A stretch of DNA of 30,274 nt, from positions 1 to 30,274 of IMG/VR virus record IMGVR_UViG_3300046794_000481. The stretch is one strand, 5' to 3'. This DNA is from a virus. The notes beneath the pieces were generated by a model, which saw only the letters and a list, made by a program, of their open reading frames with translations, ran no database searches and was not told the origin of the DNA. This document shows positions 7,985 through 15,409 of this stretch, piece by piece. The position numbers were made by a program, and so were the translations under genes. How positions within the stretch are numbered: position 1 is the stretch's first letter; each line of letters begins with the position of its first letter.

Positions 7985-8083
7985 TCAACATTTTACTACT
8001 GTCTGTTCGGCAACGGGCGTTTTGGCCTGCAAGTCACAACGGTAGGCGTAGGTCTGCACCAGCATGGTCCAGACTTTCAGCAT
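7985..8083 (-). pseudogene. Short open fragment, possible gene remnant
   Basis: Thirty-two residues can be read from ATG 8083, beginning MLKVWTMLVQTYAYRC. The composition looks coding, but the frame is cut by a stop just upstream and no domain is recognisable. It may be the tail of a decayed gene. Apart from this, 7970-8270 holds nothing I can support. Confidence 0.2.
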
Positions 8084-8273
8084 TAACTGCGCAACTAAAA
8101 AGTTTCACTACAAAAATTTGAAAGACCACTCGACGAGTCGACACTGACTCACTCCCCCGTAGGTACAAGCAAGCCTGACGGGATGGTGGCACAATAAAAG
8201 TTTCCAGGATTTCTAAGGGGAACGATGGTCTGTAGCCATTCGCTGAGCTTCATACGCCAAGGTTCGCTCGGCT

Positions 8274-8504
8274 CTAGTGCGTGCCGCTCTTAATGCCGAG
8301 GTTCCAGATGGGTATGTCCGAGTCGAACACTGCATCCTTCTGCAGGCAATAGTTCGCTACAGCTTCGACCAATCTATCTGGAACCGGTACTTCAGGGCCA
8401 TTCAAACCGAGCTGGACCATTTGCTGCTGAAGGTCCGAAATTGTCCGTTTCCGTACACCGTTTACAACACTGTCCGAAAGTCTACTTGTAAACGTTTCGT
8501 ACAT
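8274..8504 (-). CDS. Hypothetical small protein
   Basis: A 76-residue reading frame with no recognisable domain. Its start region lies inside the res-like repeats and there is no good ribosome site. An overlapping plus-strand frame of similar length exists, so coding strand and reality are both uncertain. It may be the remnant of a gene cut by insertion of the recombinase module. Confidence 0.25.
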   Translation of the reverse strand: MYETFTSRLSDSVVNGVRKRTISDLQQQMVQLGLNGPEVPVPDRLVEAVANYCLQKDAVFDSDIPIWNLGIKSGTH

Positions 8505-8535
8505 GCACTACGATTCGGACTCCCTTTCCGTACAC
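8448..8535. promoter_or_regulatory. res-like recombination site upstream of the serine recombinase
   Basis: The stretch just before the recombinase start holds two exact copies of TTTCCGTACAC (8448-8458, 8525-8535) and a variant TTTCGTACAT (8495-8504). Between them is a 9-bp perfect inverted repeat, CGTTTACAA (8459-8467) and TTGTAAACG (8486-8494), spanning 36 bp. Several recombinase-sized sites next to the resolvase gene is the layout of Tn3-type res, where resolvase recombines DNA and represses its own promoter. Identity is inferred from layout, not from a sequence match. Confidence 0.5.
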
Positions 8536-8548
8536 TCATGAGTTTCTG

Positions 8549-9124
8549 ATGTCCCGAGTTTTCGCTTACTGCCGAGTATCCACCTCCGACCAAACCACCG
8601 AGAACCAAATCCGCGAGATTGCTGCAGCAGGGTTTGCTGTGGCGGCCCACAGAACGATCACTGAGACCGTCTCCGGCTCAGTTGCGGCCATGGAGCGCGA
8701 AGGCTTCAAAAAGCTCCTGAATAAGCTGGAGGATGGGGATGTTCTGGTTGTGACCAAACTCGACCGATTAGGTCGCAATGCGATGGACGTTCGGTCATCC
8801 GTGGAGTACCTAGAGCGGCTTGGTGTCCGTGTCCACTGCCTTGCTCTCGGCGGTGTCGACTTGGCGAGTCCGGCTGGAAAAATGACCATGCAAGTGATCA
8901 ATGCAGTTGCTGAGTTCGAGCGAGATCTCCTGATTGAACGTACCCACGCAGGGCTGACCAGGGCCAAGGCTGAAGGGAAGACTTTCGGACGGCCATCGGC
9001 GTTGTCGAAGGACCAGCAGAGCGAAGCCCGAAAGTTGCTGGCCGGGGGGGTACCAGTTGCCCAGATTGCCCGTCAGTTCGACACAAGCCGTCAGACGATC
9101 ATGCGGCTTCGGACTTTCTCGTAG
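8549..9124 (+). CDS. Serine recombinase (resolvase/invertase family)
   Basis: A complete small serine recombinase of 191 residues. It has the N-terminal catalytic motif YCRVST (nucleophile S11), TKLDRLGRN, the [11 protein letters not shown] loop, the long dimerisation helix with [12 protein letters not shown], and a GRPS linker leading to a C-terminal helix-turn-helix (about 155-190). It cuts and rejoins DNA through a serine-phosphodiester bond, resolving cointegrates or inverting segments. The putative res site lies directly upstream and a tandem repeat array directly downstream. No transposase of a Tn3 element is present, so the gene may be a plasmid-type multimer resolution system or a transposon remnant. 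The ribosome site before ATG 8549 is weak. Confidence 0.92.
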   Translation: MSRVFAYCRVSTSDQTTENQIREIAAAGFAVAAHRTITETVSGSVAAMEREGFKKLLNKLEDGDVLVVTKLDRLGRNAMDVRSSVEYLERLGVRVHCLALGGVDLASPAGKMTMQVINAVAEFERDLLIERTHAGLTRAKAEGKTFGRPSALSKDQQSEARKLLAGGVPVAQIARQFDTSRQTIMRLRTFS

Positions 9125-9148
9125 TCATTCCCCACACTTTAGAATGAC
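9124..9148. terminator. Inverted repeat after the recombinase gene
   Basis: A perfect 7-bp inverted repeat, GTCATTC (9124-9130) and GAATGAC (9142-9148), starts at the last base of the recombinase stop codon. It may be a terminator stem, but there is no T-run, so a protein-binding or recombination site is equally possible. Confidence 0.35.
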
Positions 9149-9525
9149 CAGGAGGCGTTTGACTGACACTGGCAGACGTCCTTGTTCACGCGTCACTGCA
9201 GAAGATGAGCCGCTGATCGCCAATGACAGCGCCCCATTTCAAACACTATAGAAAGAACTGAGCCGCCGCGACCGCCCTTGGCAGCCGGCTCTTGTTCAAT
9301 TACTGACGCAGAAGATGAGCCGCGCTGACCACCATTTGTAGTTGGCCCATTGGTAGCACTATAGGAAGAAGCAGCCGACCTGACTGCAATTGGCAGTTGG
9401 CGCTTACTTAAGTTCTAACGCAGAAGATGAGCCGGACTGACCGCCACCGGCAGTTCCCCATTGGACGCACTATAGGAGAAAGCAGCCAACCTGACCGCGA
9501 CTGGCAGTTGGCGCGCCTCCACACT
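9149..9525. repeat. Composite tandem repeat, unit about 111 bp, three full units
   Basis: GCAGAAGATGAGCCG occurs exactly at 9198, 9308 and 9420. CACTATAG occurs at 9244, 9357 and 9468, so the unit is 110-113 bp. Each unit consists of two related halves (A, after GAGCCG; B, after GCAGCC) that each contain a degenerate TGACCGCnAnTGGCAGTTGG core. A further half-unit is visible before the first copy (9150-9197) and a faded one after the last. There is no coding frame across it. It could be a binding array for a partition, replication or recombination protein. The stretch 9526-9697 holds nothing else I can support. Confidence 0.75.
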
Positions 9526-9697
9526 CCGGAAGAACTCGGGCTGGCTACCGCGATTGGAGCAGTCCGGGTATTTCATTTTTACCGTCCAGGTTGCAGCCTG
9601 CACGGTTTCCTCAATCAGTCTCCCAACGATAGTCCAGCGTCCGTCTGTGGCTATCGGTTTTGGGAAAGTATCTACACAACAAGGACCCCTGAAGCAA

Positions 9698-10015
9698 ATG
9701 AACACTGTCGCCACCAGTAAGGACACTGTACGTCCATTGTTAGGCAGGCCACCAGATCAACCAGAAGACGTCTCCAAAGATCGTGTCCTGATTCAGTACG
9801 GACGCAACGGGACAGTTATCAAGACTCGCTTAAAGCAGTCACTTACCGAAGCACTGAACCGTTCCCGAACCCATCTTCAAAAAGCATCGGGGCGCCACTT
9901 TAGCCAAACCATCCTCGTCCGCCGTGCTCTTGATCTCTACGCCAAGCAAGTGAGTGCGATGGATGTTCAAAGAACAGAAGACGAAGCGAGGGTACTAATC
10001 CAACAATATAGGTAA
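9698..10015 (+). CDS. Hypothetical small basic protein
   Basis: Of unknown family: 105 residues from ATG 9698. A longer frame from TTG 9554 adds low-complexity sequence that crosses into the repeat region and is unlikely. The middle is basic and helical (RLKQSLTEALNRSRTHLQ, then SQTILVRRALDLYAK), which resembles the short strand-helix-helix style of DNA-binding partition or antitoxin proteins, but no family is assigned. It lies directly downstream of the 111-bp repeat array, which makes it a candidate array-binding protein. Ribosome site is poor (AAGGA 13 nt upstream). It is the first of three small rightward genes. Confidence 0.5.
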   Translation: MNTVATSKDTVRPLLGRPPDQPEDVSKDRVLIQYGRNGTVIKTRLKQSLTEALNRSRTHLQKASGRHFSQTILVRRALDLYAKQVSAMDVQRTEDEARVLIQQYR

Positions 10016-10094
10016 CAAATCTACGCCCGACAAGGGTTTCAACCACTCCCATAGATATCCCTACTGTAGTGAAACCTCTAAATCCAAACAAATC

Positions 10095-10478
10095 ATGACT
10101 ATGAACATTCAAGAATTTTTGACTTTCTTTAAACGCGGAAACCCCATCTCTTCCTTCCCTGAGCATTTTGGAATTCCAGACTATCTTGAGATAGCTCGAA
10201 AAGCTGTTGAAGCAGCAAACTTGATTAAACTTGATAAGCAGCCGCCATTTGAATTAATTCTCGAGAAAAATCGCGTCTTATCTGAACTGAGGGACTGCTT
10301 GCGTTACCTAAGCCGTGACGAGGTTGAGCTTGCATGCCCTGACATCCTAGAGTTGATTGCCTGCTATTTCGACGATGCGGCGCAAATAGCCTATTCGCTG
10401 GCAAATGCGCTAAGAGCGTTGACCAAGTCCTTGTCTCTGTCGGAGCAGTCGGTAACTGAACTGCCGATCACACCATAA
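10095..10478 (+). CDS. Hypothetical protein
   Basis: Not recognised. It has 127 residues, mostly helical by composition, acidic toward the C-terminus (ELACPDILELIACYFDDAAQ), with no signal peptide or membrane segment. ATG 10095 and ATG 10101 are both possible starts, and neither has a strong ribosome site. It lies 79 bp after the preceding small gene and 57 bp before the next, all rightward, so the three may form one operon. Confidence 0.5.
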   Translation: MTMNIQEFLTFFKRGNPISSFPEHFGIPDYLEIARKAVEAANLIKLDKQPPFELILEKNRVLSELRDCLRYLSRDEVELACPDILELIACYFDDAAQIAYSLANALRALTKSLSLSEQSVTELPITP

Positions 10479-10535
10479 CCTTATATAAAACGAGCAGATT
10501 GCTCATTCCCAAGATACTGAACTTTAACTAAATCA

Positions 10536-11111
10536 ATGACTTATGAACCCTCAGATATGTACTATCAGGACGGGAACCCAGAACTGGTGTTTCGACCAAT
10601 ATCGACCTCCCTAGAGTGGCGTACCGTTTGCCCTCCGATTACAATCAACGGCCAGAAGGTCACACGGTACAAAGCCCCAGTGATTACCGAGTATGTAGAC
10701 CTTCAAACCGGTGAGATCGTCCCGGCCTCCCACCTCAAGAACAACCCTGCGGTCTGGCCCACGCTTCACCTCGGGGAGAGCGTATTGAGGAGACAAGCTG
10801 TACTAGACTCCCTCCGCAGTGAAGTTAGAAGCTTGGCCTCGTTCATACTTCTATTCCGGAATCATCGTCGAGGAGTGACGCCGGATGTCGACACCCTCGT
10901 AGAGTGGTATGCACGACTACATAACAAGCGCGCGGCAAATGTCAGGCGCAATGTGAAGACTCTGGAGAAAGCCGGAGTGCTGGCTGGGGCGTCATTGCTG
11001 TCACCCCTGTTCCAGTTTTCTGGCAAAAAAGCCAAAGCCGCAGATCATCTTGGGGAAGATGTGGCTGCAAGGGGCAAGTATTTTAAGTTATCCTGCCGAT
11101 TAGCATCTTAG
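10536..11111 (+). CDS. Hypothetical protein with possible winged-helix segment
   Basis: Not recognised. It is 191 residues long. The first half is beta-rich (VCPPITINGQKVTRYKAPVI), and the second half contains helices ending in NVRRNVKTLEKAGVL, which reads like the recognition helix and turn of a winged-helix domain (about 130-155). Plasmid replication or mobilisation accessory proteins can look like this, but nothing supports a specific call. The stop codon overlaps that of the convergent downstream gene by 4 nt. Confidence 0.5.
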   Translation: MTYEPSDMYYQDGNPELVFRPISTSLEWRTVCPPITINGQKVTRYKAPVITEYVDLQTGEIVPASHLKNNPAVWPTLHLGESVLRRQAVLDSLRSEVRSLASFILLFRNHRRGVTPDVDTLVEWYARLHNKRAANVRRNVKTLEKAGVLAGASLLSPLFQFSGKKAKAADHLGEDVAARGKYFKLSCRLAS

Positions 11112-11857
11112 TAACCAGCATCAAGGTTGACCGAGCCGAACCGGATGGACTTCCTTCCGCCCATTTCTCTAAGGTTGTCCATCGCAACACTGAGTTCGTT
11201 TACGAGCTGTAGCGTAAACGCTTTACCGCCACTCGACTCATAGTCAGCATAAACAGAACAATTGAGCAAAGTTCCACTCGGCGCAGCTCTGTAGATCGCG
11301 CTAAGGAGATCAGAGCAGATAACGCCACAAGCGATTGAGAGATCAATCCCATGGCCAAGTTTTCGCTTGCTCGGCACAACGTACACCATTTCCGCCTGAA
11401 TAAAGAGCGTTGCGTCTCCTTTATCCGTATCGTAAACAACGCTCACCTCCATCCCGGCATAACCGATAACCGTTTCCTGCTCGTATGCAACAACAGTTAG
11501 CCACTGATGTTCACGTACATGCTCCTCAGTATCTCGTGTCCACTGTTCGAAAGCTGCCGGGATACCATGTTGTATTTGTATAGGCTCATCAGGCATATGG
11601 TCGGCTTGAGCTCTTTCAAGGATGGTTGTTAATTCGACTGCTGACAGCCCATCAGGATTAACAATCACCTTAGTCGGCGTTCGATCAGCAATCCCATCCA
11701 AGTATGATTCGGTTGCCTCCCAGCCGTCGGGCGAAAAATAGAACGATCGTCGCCACTCATCATTGATGGTTTCGCTAAAAGCGATGCCTATTGGCGTTAA
11801 TTTGGTCCGGTTATCGAAATGCTCTGGACTCAGGAACGCTTTGACAGTTTTTTTCAA
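11108..11857 (-). CDS. Hypothetical protein, weak GNAT-like features
   Basis: A 249-residue protein starting at TTG 11857, supported by GAGG 5 nt upstream; no ATG lies near. The segment AEMVYVVPSKRKLGHGIDLS (about 165-184) recalls the V-P-x-x-R-x-x-G-x-G acetyl-CoA binding loop of GNAT acetyltransferases, preceded by a strand with IGYAGMEVSVVY. The match is loose and the N-terminal third is unlike GNAT proteins. It lies 29 bp downstream of the integrase gene in the same direction and is probably co-transcribed with it, as island cargo often is. Confidence 0.6.
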   Translation of the reverse strand: MKKTVKAFLSPEHFDNRTKLTPIGIAFSETINDEWRRSFYFSPDGWEATESYLDGIADRTPTKVIVNPDGLSAVELTTILERAQADHMPDEPIQIQHGIPAAFEQWTRDTEEHVREHQWLTVVAYEQETVIGYAGMEVSVVYDTDKGDATLFIQAEMVYVVPSKRKLGHGIDLSIACGVICSDLLSAIYRAAPSGTLLNCSVYADYESSGGKAFTLQLVNELSVAMDNLREMGGRKSIRFGSVNLDAGY

Positions 11858-11886
11858 ATTGACCTCAAATATTAATCACAGCCATT

Positions 11887-13329
11887 TCAGGGTATCGACC
11901 TGACTGGCGGCCTCACTTCAAACTTCAACTGCTCAAGAATAGCCTTCTTGTTTGGCAACGACATTTCCCCACGGCATCCACGCACGACCCGACTTGCATC
12001 TCCCGCGTGACCTGTGATGACTTCGATGTTGGCAATATGATTGTTGAAACCATAGTGCAGAAGGGTATGGCGGAAAGCATGCATGCCCAGCAGTGTCTGC
12101 CCGTGGGTCTCATCCCTTAGGCCAGTCTCTCGAAGAAACTCACGGAACCAATCTTCTGCGGCCGGGCTTGCTCTTCCACGCGTAGGCACCCATGAAGGGA
12201 ACAGGACGCTTGCTCCCTGCTTGTTGATCCGCTCCACGTAAGACAGAAAGCCAAGTTCCAGCAATTGCGAATGGATCGGCGTCTTTCTCCGTGACCCGGC
12301 GGTCTTGACGCTCTTCGTCACGCGCGCATCGGCGGCTGACTCCTCGGTGAAGTCGAAGAACCAAATCCCCTGTTCCTCGCGGATATCGACTTGCGGATTC
12401 AGCTGGCAGATTTCATTGACACGCGCGCCAGTGTAGAGACCGATCAGCGGCAACCAGTACTCAGCCGCCTTGCCGGGATCCGCTGCGAACGAGGCATACT
12501 CGCTGCCCCCGAAGAGACGCTTTAGCTCATCTTTGCGGAATGCTCGCTGCTTCTTCGCCCCTTCCTTCTGGCTGCCTTTGTACTTGATACCCTCGACGGT
12601 AAGGCGCTCAGGGAAGCCACTATCGCCGAACAAGCGCTTTGCCTCGGCCAGGAATGGCCGTATGGATGCCATGTAGGAGTATTCAAAGGTCTTCGGTGAG
12701 AGCGTGACTTCGTGGTCCTGTTCCGCCAATTTCTTGGCCGAGATGCCTTTGCGCCTCACCTCATCGGACCATCTCGGCGGAAGCCGACACAACATTGCAA
12801 AGTAGTTGTCGATGTCGATTTGCCGGATGCCCGACACCGGAACGTTACCAATGAACTCAAGGAACAGCCCAAGCGCAGCTTGATGCTTCTTGAACATAGC
12901 AGCAGTCTTATCGTAATTGCCTAAGAAGTGGCTGACGACATCTCCAAGGCTCGGCGTAGACAGGCCAGTTGGCAGAACGGGCGATGCTCTTTCCGTCTCA
13001 ACCTTCGGCGCGAGCGGCGACTCAACAAACTCACCTTCGTTGCGTCTGCGCTGGATTTCGAGCTTCTGCTGTGTGGCCTTGGCGAACTCTCGGGCGACCT
13101 TGCGGAAGTCGGGCGAACCCGGCTCCAAGTCGTACCCATGACCCATGAGCCACTCGTTGACGATATCCGTGAATGCCGAGTAATCCCCTCTTGCCGCAGC
13201 TATTCGAACAGCATCCTTGTCAGGCGTGGTCACGCTGGGTCCAAATTGAGGAGGATGCGAGAGAAACTCTATCTGCCCCTCGTGCCGCAATTCTTCGTCT
13301 ACCTGTGCTGATGACGCCAGCATAGCCAT
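11887..13329 (-). CDS. Tyrosine-recombinase-family integrase with the catalytic tyrosine replaced by cysteine
   Basis: A 480-residue phage/island-type integrase. The catalytic domain has the first Arg in LYTGARVNEICQL, the box II HAFRH (H417, R420) and GHAGD (H441). The nucleophile should follow about ten residues later, but the sequence reads VVRGCRGE with Cys 452 (codon TGC), and no Tyr occurs anywhere after H441. One base change, TAC to TGC, would explain it. The long N-terminal region (1-130) and the SAM-like core-binding domain (about 135-260) look intact. Without the Tyr the protein should not recombine DNA, so the island may be fixed in place. ATG 13329 is taken as start, with a weak GGGAA upstream. 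Confidence 0.9.
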   Translation of the reverse strand: MAMLASSAQVDEELRHEGQIEFLSHPPQFGPSVTTPDKDAVRIAAARGDYSAFTDIVNEWLMGHGYDLEPGSPDFRKVAREFAKATQQKLEIQRRRNEGEFVESPLAPKVETERASPVLPTGLSTPSLGDVVSHFLGNYDKTAAMFKKHQAALGLFLEFIGNVPVSGIRQIDIDNYFAMLCRLPPRWSDEVRRKGISAKKLAEQDHEVTLSPKTFEYSYMASIRPFLAEAKRLFGDSGFPERLTVEGIKYKGSQKEGAKKQRAFRKDELKRLFGGSEYASFAADPGKAAEYWLPLIGLYTGARVNEICQLNPQVDIREEQGIWFFDFTEESAADARVTKSVKTAGSRRKTPIHSQLLELGFLSYVERINKQGASVLFPSWVPTRGRASPAAEDWFREFLRETGLRDETHGQTLLGMHAFRHTLLHYGFNNHIANIEVITGHAGDASRVVRGCRGEMSLPNKKAILEQLKFEVRPPVRSIP

Positions 13330-13812
13330 TGCGATATTCCCGGCATCTTGGTCAGTTATCGTAGTTCGACGCTGTACCTGCGCCGGGACTGGCTGGGTGC
13401 GGAGGCGCTCAAACTCCCGTTCGAGTGTGGGGGAGTGAGCATATTGTCACCCGGTAAGGTCCTGCGAGAAACCCAATAAACCCAGCCAGAACAAACACTT
13501 AGCATGAATTCCGGGCTGGGATGGTTTTGGCACCGATTAGTCGCGTTTGCGCCGATTCAGGCCGCTATTGCGCTTTTTTTGGCATTGAGGCGACCAGATT
13601 TCGGGCGGTCGCTGCGGTATGAGGGATCATTTGCCGAGGGAGCTGGCGCCTGCGCCCGAACAGCCAGGTTGGCGTTCGCCCAATTCCCGCAGGGGGTGTC
13701 GTCGGCTTCACGGAGGATTTGCTTGAGTGATGCGATGATGCTTTGCTTGGTCATGGTGCAAATCTTTGAGTCTAGTTGACGCAAGGCAACGAAAAATCAC
13801 ACATTCCCACGG
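13330..13812. other. Island-prophage junction without confident genes
   Basis: The left end of the Mu-like prophage should lie here, as it must be left of the repressor gene. I could not place it: the transposase-binding ends of this phage type are not known to me, and the right end with its target duplication is outside the window. Visible structure: inverted repeats ACTCCC/GGGAGT (13413-13418, 13431-13436) and CCCAGCC/GGCTGGG (13481-13487, 13514-13520), and a CGAAAAA motif near 13790 of the kind seen in Mu end sites. Confidence 0.4.
13557..13754 (-). CDS. Hypothetical small basic protein
   Basis: Sixty-five residues starting MTKQSIIASLKQIL, with a hydrophilic, Pro/Ser/Lys-rich tail. There is no recognisable family and no clear ribosome site. 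It reads leftward like the repressor gene and starts 58 bp beyond it. A plus-strand frame overlaps it, so coding status is uncertain. Confidence 0.25.
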   Translation of the reverse strand: MTKQSIIASLKQILREADDTPCGNWANANLAVRAQAPAPSANDPSYRSDRPKSGRLNAKKSAIAA

Positions 13813-14355
13813 TTACCCGACCGCGCGCAGAAACTTCCTAAGATCGTCAGCACCAGCCCCTCTCGCCAGATAGTCATAAAGGACAGCTGCAACCGAGCCT
13901 TTTCGACCAGGCGTTAGCGTTTTACCGCTCTCCTGGCACCATTCCTCGACGGCCTGGACGGCAAGAGCTAATAGCTCCGGGTCTGCCTTCGTACCGGCCG
14001 CAATGGCCGTAGGCGCGCCCGCCTTGCCTGTGACGTAGGCGTCCCTGTCCTGCTCTACCGTAACGGCCCCCGCTGCCCCAGGGCGACTTAGGCGTTTTGC
14101 CTCGTCTGGATCGCTCCAGCCACCATCACAAGCGCGATAACGTCCGCCCGACATCTCATGCAGCTCAGCGCCTTTCGACTTCGCCGGCAGATAGCGTGCG
14201 GGGATCTGGTAGACGCGCCTGGTGCCGCCCACGCCCGTGCGCTCTTCGAAGTACCAGGCTTCTCTCTTCGCCATCGCATGGACGGCTGCCTTAGTAGTCG
14301 GAACGCCAGGAAGACGCTTCTCGGCAATCTCTTGTGCGCTCAGTAGTTCTTCCAC
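13813..14355 (-). CDS. Mu-type repressor (c-like) with HTH_Mu DNA-binding domain
   Basis: The N-terminal 60 residues (LLSAQEIAEKRLPGVPTTK, then GVGGTRRVYQIPARYLP) are the Mu-type winged HTH that binds operators. The same domain opens the transposase of this phage (SAAELAALRLPGLPETK, VGGTRREY). As in Mu, the repressor gene is leftmost, reads leftward, and faces ner across an operator region; it would hold the lytic operon silent in the lysogen. The end of the protein (AAVLYDYLARGAGADDLRKFL) is helical and may serve multimerisation or degradation control. GTG 14355 is taken as start because GGGAG lies 6 nt upstream. ATG 14370 is in frame but has no ribosome site. Confidence 0.8.
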   Translation of the reverse strand: MEELLSAQEIAEKRLPGVPTTKAAVHAMAKREAWYFEERTGVGGTRRVYQIPARYLPAKSKGAELHEMSGGRYRACDGGWSDPDEAKRLSRPGAAGAVTVEQDRDAYVTGKAGAPTAIAAGTKADPELLALAVQAVEEWCQESGKTLTPGRKGSVAAVLYDYLARGAGADDLRKFLRAVG

Positions 14356-14370
14356 AATCCACTCCCACAT

Positions 14371-14560
14371 AAAAAAGCGGATTGGCTGTCCGTCCAGTTC
14401 CGCAGCCGCCCCAACAAACTAAATTCCCCATAAATCAAAGACTTATGGAAATTACCCATAGAAAAGAGTGGTTTGCCAAGAGGATTGTTGAAAATCCCCT
14501 TTACGATCCACTTACCATCCACTAAAATCCACTCATGTACCGAACCAACAGGGGTCACCA
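14371..14560. promoter_or_regulatory. Repressor-ner operator region with phased repeats
   Basis: The divergent intergenic region contains ATCCACT three times in direct repeat at 14506, 14517 and 14527 (spacing 11 and 10 bp, one helical turn). A fourth copy lies at 14357 in the repressor start. Separate from these is the inverted repeat CCATAA/TTATGG (14428-14433, 14443-14448). The repeats are likely sites for the repressor, Ner or the transposase enhancer-binding domain; which protein binds which repeat is not readable. The region is AT-rich relative to the rest of the prophage. Confidence 0.6.
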
Positions 14561-14857
14561 ATGAGTGTAGTCAATAGCATTAAAAAATCCGCCCAGGCCG
14601 ACTGGCATAGGGCGGATGTAGTGGCTGCAATGCACAAGGCAGGATGGTCGCTTCGCGCCCTCTCCGTTCAAAGTGGATTGAGCCCCTTTACGCTTAAATC
14701 CGCTCTCGACCGACCGTATCTCAAGGCTGAACGCATCATCGCCGAAGCGATTGGCGTTGCACCGGAAGAGATCTGGCCCGAACGATATGCAAAGCGCAAT
14801 TTTACGCCAGTTTTGACACCAGTAGCCGTGCTTGCAACCCATCAACCGTCCAACTGA
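14561..14857 (+). CDS. ner: Ner-like (Nlp family) transcriptional regulator
   Basis: The protein has 98 residues with the Ner/Nlp-type HTH: WHRADVVAAMHKAGWSLRALS, then SGLSPFTLKSALDRPY and AERIIAEAIGVAPEEIWPERY. In Mu, Ner is the first lytic gene and shuts down both the early and repressor promoters. Here it likewise faces the repressor across the operator repeats and precedes the transposase. AGGGGT lies 6 nt before ATG 14561. Length is slightly above the Mu protein (75 residues) because of a C-terminal extension. Confidence 0.88.
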   Translation: MSVVNSIKKSAQADWHRADVVAAMHKAGWSLRALSVQSGLSPFTLKSALDRPYLKAERIIAEAIGVAPEEIWPERYAKRNFTPVLTPVAVLATHQPSN

Positions 14858-14929
14858 TGAGTGAAGCAATGGTAAGCAATCTCGACCCGGCTTGCCACAA
14901 AGGAATTTCCCGGACAAGGAAAAGCATCA

Positions 14930-15409
14930 ATGAGAACTAAACAATGGAAGTCAGCACGTGCATCGAGCCTCTCCGAAGCTATGGAGTTGTGCATCGAATT
15001 CGCTGCTACAAAACGACGCCCAATCAAGGTGCTGGCCGACCTGATGGGCGTAGAGGTAAAGACCCTCTATCGGTGGCTTTCGGACACGTCGATGCCGCTG
15101 AACCGTATCCGCCAGTTCGAAACGTTTTGCGGTAAATCGTTCGTAAGCGAATACCTGTGTATGGCACAAGGCGACAAAGTTGTCGTGACGATCCCTTCCG
15201 GAAAGAAAGCAGGCGTCCTCGAGCTGGCACAAGTTCAAGGCGCCTTCGCCGATGCCATGTCCAAGCTGGTCCGCTTCTACGAGTCTGAAGGCGACGTCGA
15301 CGAAACGGTTTCAGCGATCACCGGCACCCTAGTGCAATTGGCGTATCAGCGCGAAAACGTGTTGAAGGCAGGAACCCCTGAGCTTGACCTGTTTGAGGGG
15401 GACGAGTGA
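14930..15409 (+). CDS. HTH-containing early phage protein
   Basis: A 159-residue protein with an HTH segment near residues 35-60 (IKVLADLMGVEVKTLYRWLSD) followed by a helical C-terminal half. Genes of this kind occupy the position between ner and A in transposable phages, but no named function is known to me. AAGGAAA precedes ATG 14930. Its stop overlaps the GTG start of the transposase by 4 nt (GTGA), so the two are coupled. It probably modulates transposition or early transcription; this is inference from position. Confidence 0.7.
   Translation: MRTKQWKSARASSLSEAMELCIEFAATKRRPIKVLADLMGVEVKTLYRWLSDTSMPLNRIRQFETFCGKSFVSEYLCMAQGDKVVVTIPSGKKAGVLELAQVQGAFADAMSKLVRFYESEGDVDETVSAITGTLVQLAYQRENVLKAGTPELDLFEGDE

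Larger units (their letters stand above)
111..13329. mobile_element. Mosaic genomic island carrying defence genes
   Basis: The left limit is the tRNA-Ser-like scar, and the rightmost gene is a tyrosine recombinase. Between them are six leftward genes with defence-type domains, a serine recombinase with its putative site, repeats and several genes of unknown family. Base composition is lower in GC than in the prophage to the right, and uneven within the island: the RT/nitrilase genes are visibly AT-richer than the integrase. The right boundary is not seen and may lie past the prophage. Confidence 0.55.

Noticed and set aside
8277-8549. Plus-strand frame of 90 codons before the recombinase
   Set aside because: Runs through the res-like repeats and has no ribosome site; the opposite strand is slightly more protein-like.
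9149-9525. CRISPR array or integron attC sites
   Set aside because: Repeats are about 111 bp with degenerate halves and no short, constant repeat with unique spacers; there are no cas genes, no integron integrase and no attC-type core.
13413-13436. tRNA T-arm-like GTTCGAGT near the integrase
   Set aside because: The flanking bases do not form a T-stem or acceptor stem; the pairing seen is a simple ACTCCC/GGGAGT inverted repeat.
13504-13779. Plus-strand frame of 91 codons left of the repressor
   Set aside because: No ribosome site or family; it overlaps a slightly better minus-strand frame, and neither is convincing.
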